Assembly: GCA_016722635.1 (NCBI GenBank)
Contig: JADKIX010000001.1
Span: 1-18,415 of the forward strand
DNA length: 18,415 bases
Direction: 5' to 3'
From: Rhodospirillaceae bacterium
GTDB taxonomy: Bacteria > Pseudomonadota > Alphaproteobacteria > JAEUKQ01
Shown: piece after piece, positions 16,866-18,415 of the stretch
Position numbering within the stretch: the first letter of the stretch is position 1
Layout: each line of letters opens with the position of its first letter
Made by a program: the position numbers and the translations under genes
The notes under the pieces: generated by a model
Seen by the model: only the letters and a program-made list of their open reading frames with translations
The model's database searches: none
Told to the model about the DNA's origin: nothing

Positions 16866-17083
16866 ATGTTGGCAATTCGATTACCAGTGGAGATTGAGGA
16901 ACGGTTGGAAAAGCTGGCCAAAACACTGGGCGCACGAAAGCTTTACGTGCGCCAAGCGATTTCGAACATTTAGAAGAATTAGAGATATTTATCTGGCCGA
17001 ACGGGTGCTTGAAGACATTCGCAAGGGCAAGCAAAACTGCCTCCCTAGCCAAGGTGATGAAGCGTCATGGCATGGAAGATTGA
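16866..17083 (+). pseudogene. Ribbon-helix-helix antitoxin (RelB/ParD-like), frameshifted
   Basis: A small antitoxin that binds its own promoter and neutralises the RelE-like toxin encoded next. MLAIRLPVEIEERLEKLAKTLG is the ribbon plus first helix of a ribbon-helix-helix domain; after a shift near 16945, YVRQAIS and then HLEELEDIYLAERVLEDIRKGKQ complete it, and a second shift near 17035 gives TASLAKVMKRHGMED ending at TGA 17081-17083. About 73 residues, typical. The ATG at 16866 has GAGAG upstream. The toxin start lies inside its last codons. As read, the protein would stop after about 35 residues. Confidence 0.8.
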
Positions 17084-17333
17084 ATTCTCAAGCGCTGCTG
17101 AAAAAAGCCTTGGATGATTTGCCGAAAGAACAGTCAGAAGAATATTGTAAGTTTTACACGAACGTCTTGACCTAATCTTAACCTCATAGTCTTGGCGACA
17201 GTTTGAAGGGCAATCAGTTTACGGGTTGTGGCGATACCGGGTGGGGGATTACCGTCTAATCTGCCAGATTCAGGATGAAGAAATTATGATACTGGTTCTA
17301 AGAATCGGCCATCGCCGGGAAGTTTATCGGTAA
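17067..17333 (+). pseudogene. RelE/ParE family toxin, frameshifted
   Basis: Members of this family either cleave mRNA at the ribosome or inhibit gyrase. The start MAWKIEFSSAAEKSL overlaps the antitoxin end by 17 bases, a common coupling. Following frames give RRIL(K)FLHERLD, SLGDSLKGNQFTGLWRYRVGDYRLICQI, and LVLRIGHRREVYR ending at TAA 17331-17333. The last two blocks are the hallmark C-terminal strands of the family, with the Arg and Tyr residues used in RNA cleavage by RelE members. About 88 residues. Three frame changes between 17110 and 17200 are needed; the last 130 bp read continuously. Because the antitoxin is also broken, loss of both is consistent. Confidence 0.82.
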
Positions 17334-18004
17334 GAGGGAAATGAAATGGTTTCTAATATTAATAATCAAGAATTGATCGAAGAATACCAGTGGCTCCGAT
17401 GCTTCAGGAATAAGCTGTGATACAGGAAATAATTTATGATTAATTTCTTACTTTGGCTCATTGTAACTCACAAGTCCAATTTCTTAAAATTCAGGTGAAG
17501 ATTTATCACCTCCTGATTTGTGTTATCAAAATGTTCTTTAAGATCACTCTTTTGATAGGCTACGCGTAATTGTTAATTCGAGATTGTTTTCGAATTACCT
17601 AATGATTTAATTCTATGAATATTTGTGGTCTGCACTAGCCTGTTTCTATATTCAATAAATTTTATGCATGACTTGCATGCAGATTTTCTCAGACTCAATT
17701 CGCCATACTTTACCTCTTTCCAGATACTAAGGGAAGTTGAAGTCAGCCGACGTTCCCTACCTGTCACGCAGCCTTGATAAGAGAGTGCAGTACTTGCCAT
17801 CAAGATTGAGGGTGTCACCCATTAAGAAATAACATAGGGGAGCCAGCTCTCTGGGTGCAAAAATTCAGCTGTATATCTTCCCTAAAGCTTCCATGAGTTT
17901 TAGAATCTGAAGGATCATTCCGATTAAACTAATGCTGTTAGGCATTTGCAACCCTCAAATAAGAAATTGGTTTTAAATAATTACGCATAACAACGTTATA
18001 CATT
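17334..18004. other. 671-bp stretch without a recognised gene
   Basis: No family could be recognised on either strand. A 24-codon plus-strand frame starts at about 17345 (MVSNINNQELIEEYQW) and an 81-codon minus-strand frame covers 17573-17818, but neither shows known motifs. A small hairpin, AGGTGA and TCACCT with a 7-base loop (about 17493-17511), lacks a T run and is not a convincing terminator. Given the decay elsewhere, this may be the remains of a gene. Confidence 0.4.
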
Positions 18005-18415
18005 CTAAAGTTCTGGCAGAAATAAGATTGATGGAAAGGGCTTCTGTTGGTTCCATCCTCTATTTAACCTCAATCTTTTTCCTCCTCCATCAATGCTAAT
18101 TTGCGGGTGAGGGATGATATCCACCCTCACGGCCAAACTTAAGTTGAAAAACCATTCGGCCCAGGGTGCGGAAGGAGCAGGCTGGCGCACGCATAAATAT
18201 TATTCCCATCCGGCAAACGGGTCGCTGAAAGTTCCACTGTTGCGCGGGCGGGCGGCTTGGAACCATTCCCGCCAAGCCTTGAGTGTGGGCGTAATGCAAC
18301 CTTGCTGAGAATTTTCTGCATCATTCTTCATTAACACTCCAACCATGGCATCTGCCTCAGATGGTAAGAACATAACCCACCTGGGAAAATATATTTTGAT
18401 CCAAGCATCGGTTGC
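18005..18415 (-). pseudogene. Unidentified protein, 5' end beyond the window, one in-frame stop
   Basis: A single minus-strand frame is open from the right edge to TAG 18005-18007 except for one TAA after FAGWE (about 18203). It reads ATDAWIKIYFPRWVMFLP, SEADAMVGVLMKNDAENS, then TPTLKAWREWFQAARPRNSG, TFSDPFAGWE, and after the stop RQPAPSAPWAEWFFNL, LAVRVDIIPHP and SIDGGGKRLRL. It is rich in Trp and Pro with no membrane segment. I do not recognise it. The one-frame continuity over about 136 codons, against many shifts in neighbouring genes, is the main reason to regard it as coding. Confidence 0.4.

Noticed and set aside
17493..17511. AGGTGA/TCACCT hairpin as a terminator for the toxin gene.
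   Set aside because: There is no T run after it, the stem is short, and it lies 160 bp past the stop.
1..18415. CRISPR arrays, tRNA or rRNA genes, insertion sequences.
   Set aside because: No regularly spaced repeats, no cloverleaf-like sequence, no transposase motif and no paired terminal repeats were seen by eye on either strand.

Overview
This window looks like chromosomal DNA of an alphaproteobacterium. The main reasons are a polyhydroxybutyrate (PHB) locus (phaR, a PhaE-like gene, phaC, phaA, phaB), the tadA / rluB-rsmD neighbourhood, and an Lrp regulator divergent from a saccharopine dehydrogenase family gene. The lineage cannot be fixed more closely by eye; a host-associated member of Rhodospirillales or Holosporales is only a guess. 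Base composition was not computed.

Layout. 1-1521 (-): broken TAP-type alpha/beta hydrolase running off the left edge. 1593-2549 (-): broken Mrr-type endonuclease. 2618-4515 (-): rsmD, rluB and a 5'-truncated class I glutamine amidotransferase (PuuD-like), read as one operon. 4693-5179 (+): tadA. 5192-6158 (-): marR-type regulator followed by a DUF2269-like membrane protein, with related operator-like sequences before each gene. 6262-8482 (-): CPA2 cation:proton antiporter with C-terminal TrkA_C domains. 8779-9852 (-): intact saccharopine dehydrogenase family gene, divergent from lrp (10002-10475, +). 10486-10880 (-): exported Rap1a/Tai-like protein. 10965-14460: phaR (-), PhaE-like, phaC and phaA (+). 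14583-15773 (-): a two-gene type II restriction-modification cassette between phaA and phaB. 16040-16758 (+): phaB. 16866-17333 (+): RelB/RelE-type toxin-antitoxin pair. 17334-18004: nothing recognised. 18005-18415 (-): unidentified gene running off the right edge.

How the genes fit together. PhaA condenses two acetyl-CoA, PhaB reduces the product to (R)-3-hydroxybutyryl-CoA, and PhaC (with the PhaE-like partner) polymerises it; PhaR would normally repress granule genes according to polymer level. RluB, RsmD and TadA modify 23S rRNA, 16S rRNA and tRNA. Mrr, the restriction-modification pair and RelBE form an accessory/defence layer around this core.

The dominant peculiarity is that almost every gene is interrupted by frameshifts while the conserved family sequence can be followed across them. 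Where the original base can be inferred, the lesion is usually loss of one base from a short run, commonly GG, CC or a longer homopolymer. The distribution is uneven: phaB has about eight in 720 bp, while the saccharopine dehydrogenase gene (1074 bp) has none. This fits unpolished sequence at least as well as real gene decay. A gap of about 60 codons inside phaR and the missing 5' end of the PuuD-like gene are harder to explain by base-calling and may be real. Coordinates of frameshifted genes give the whole reconstructed span.
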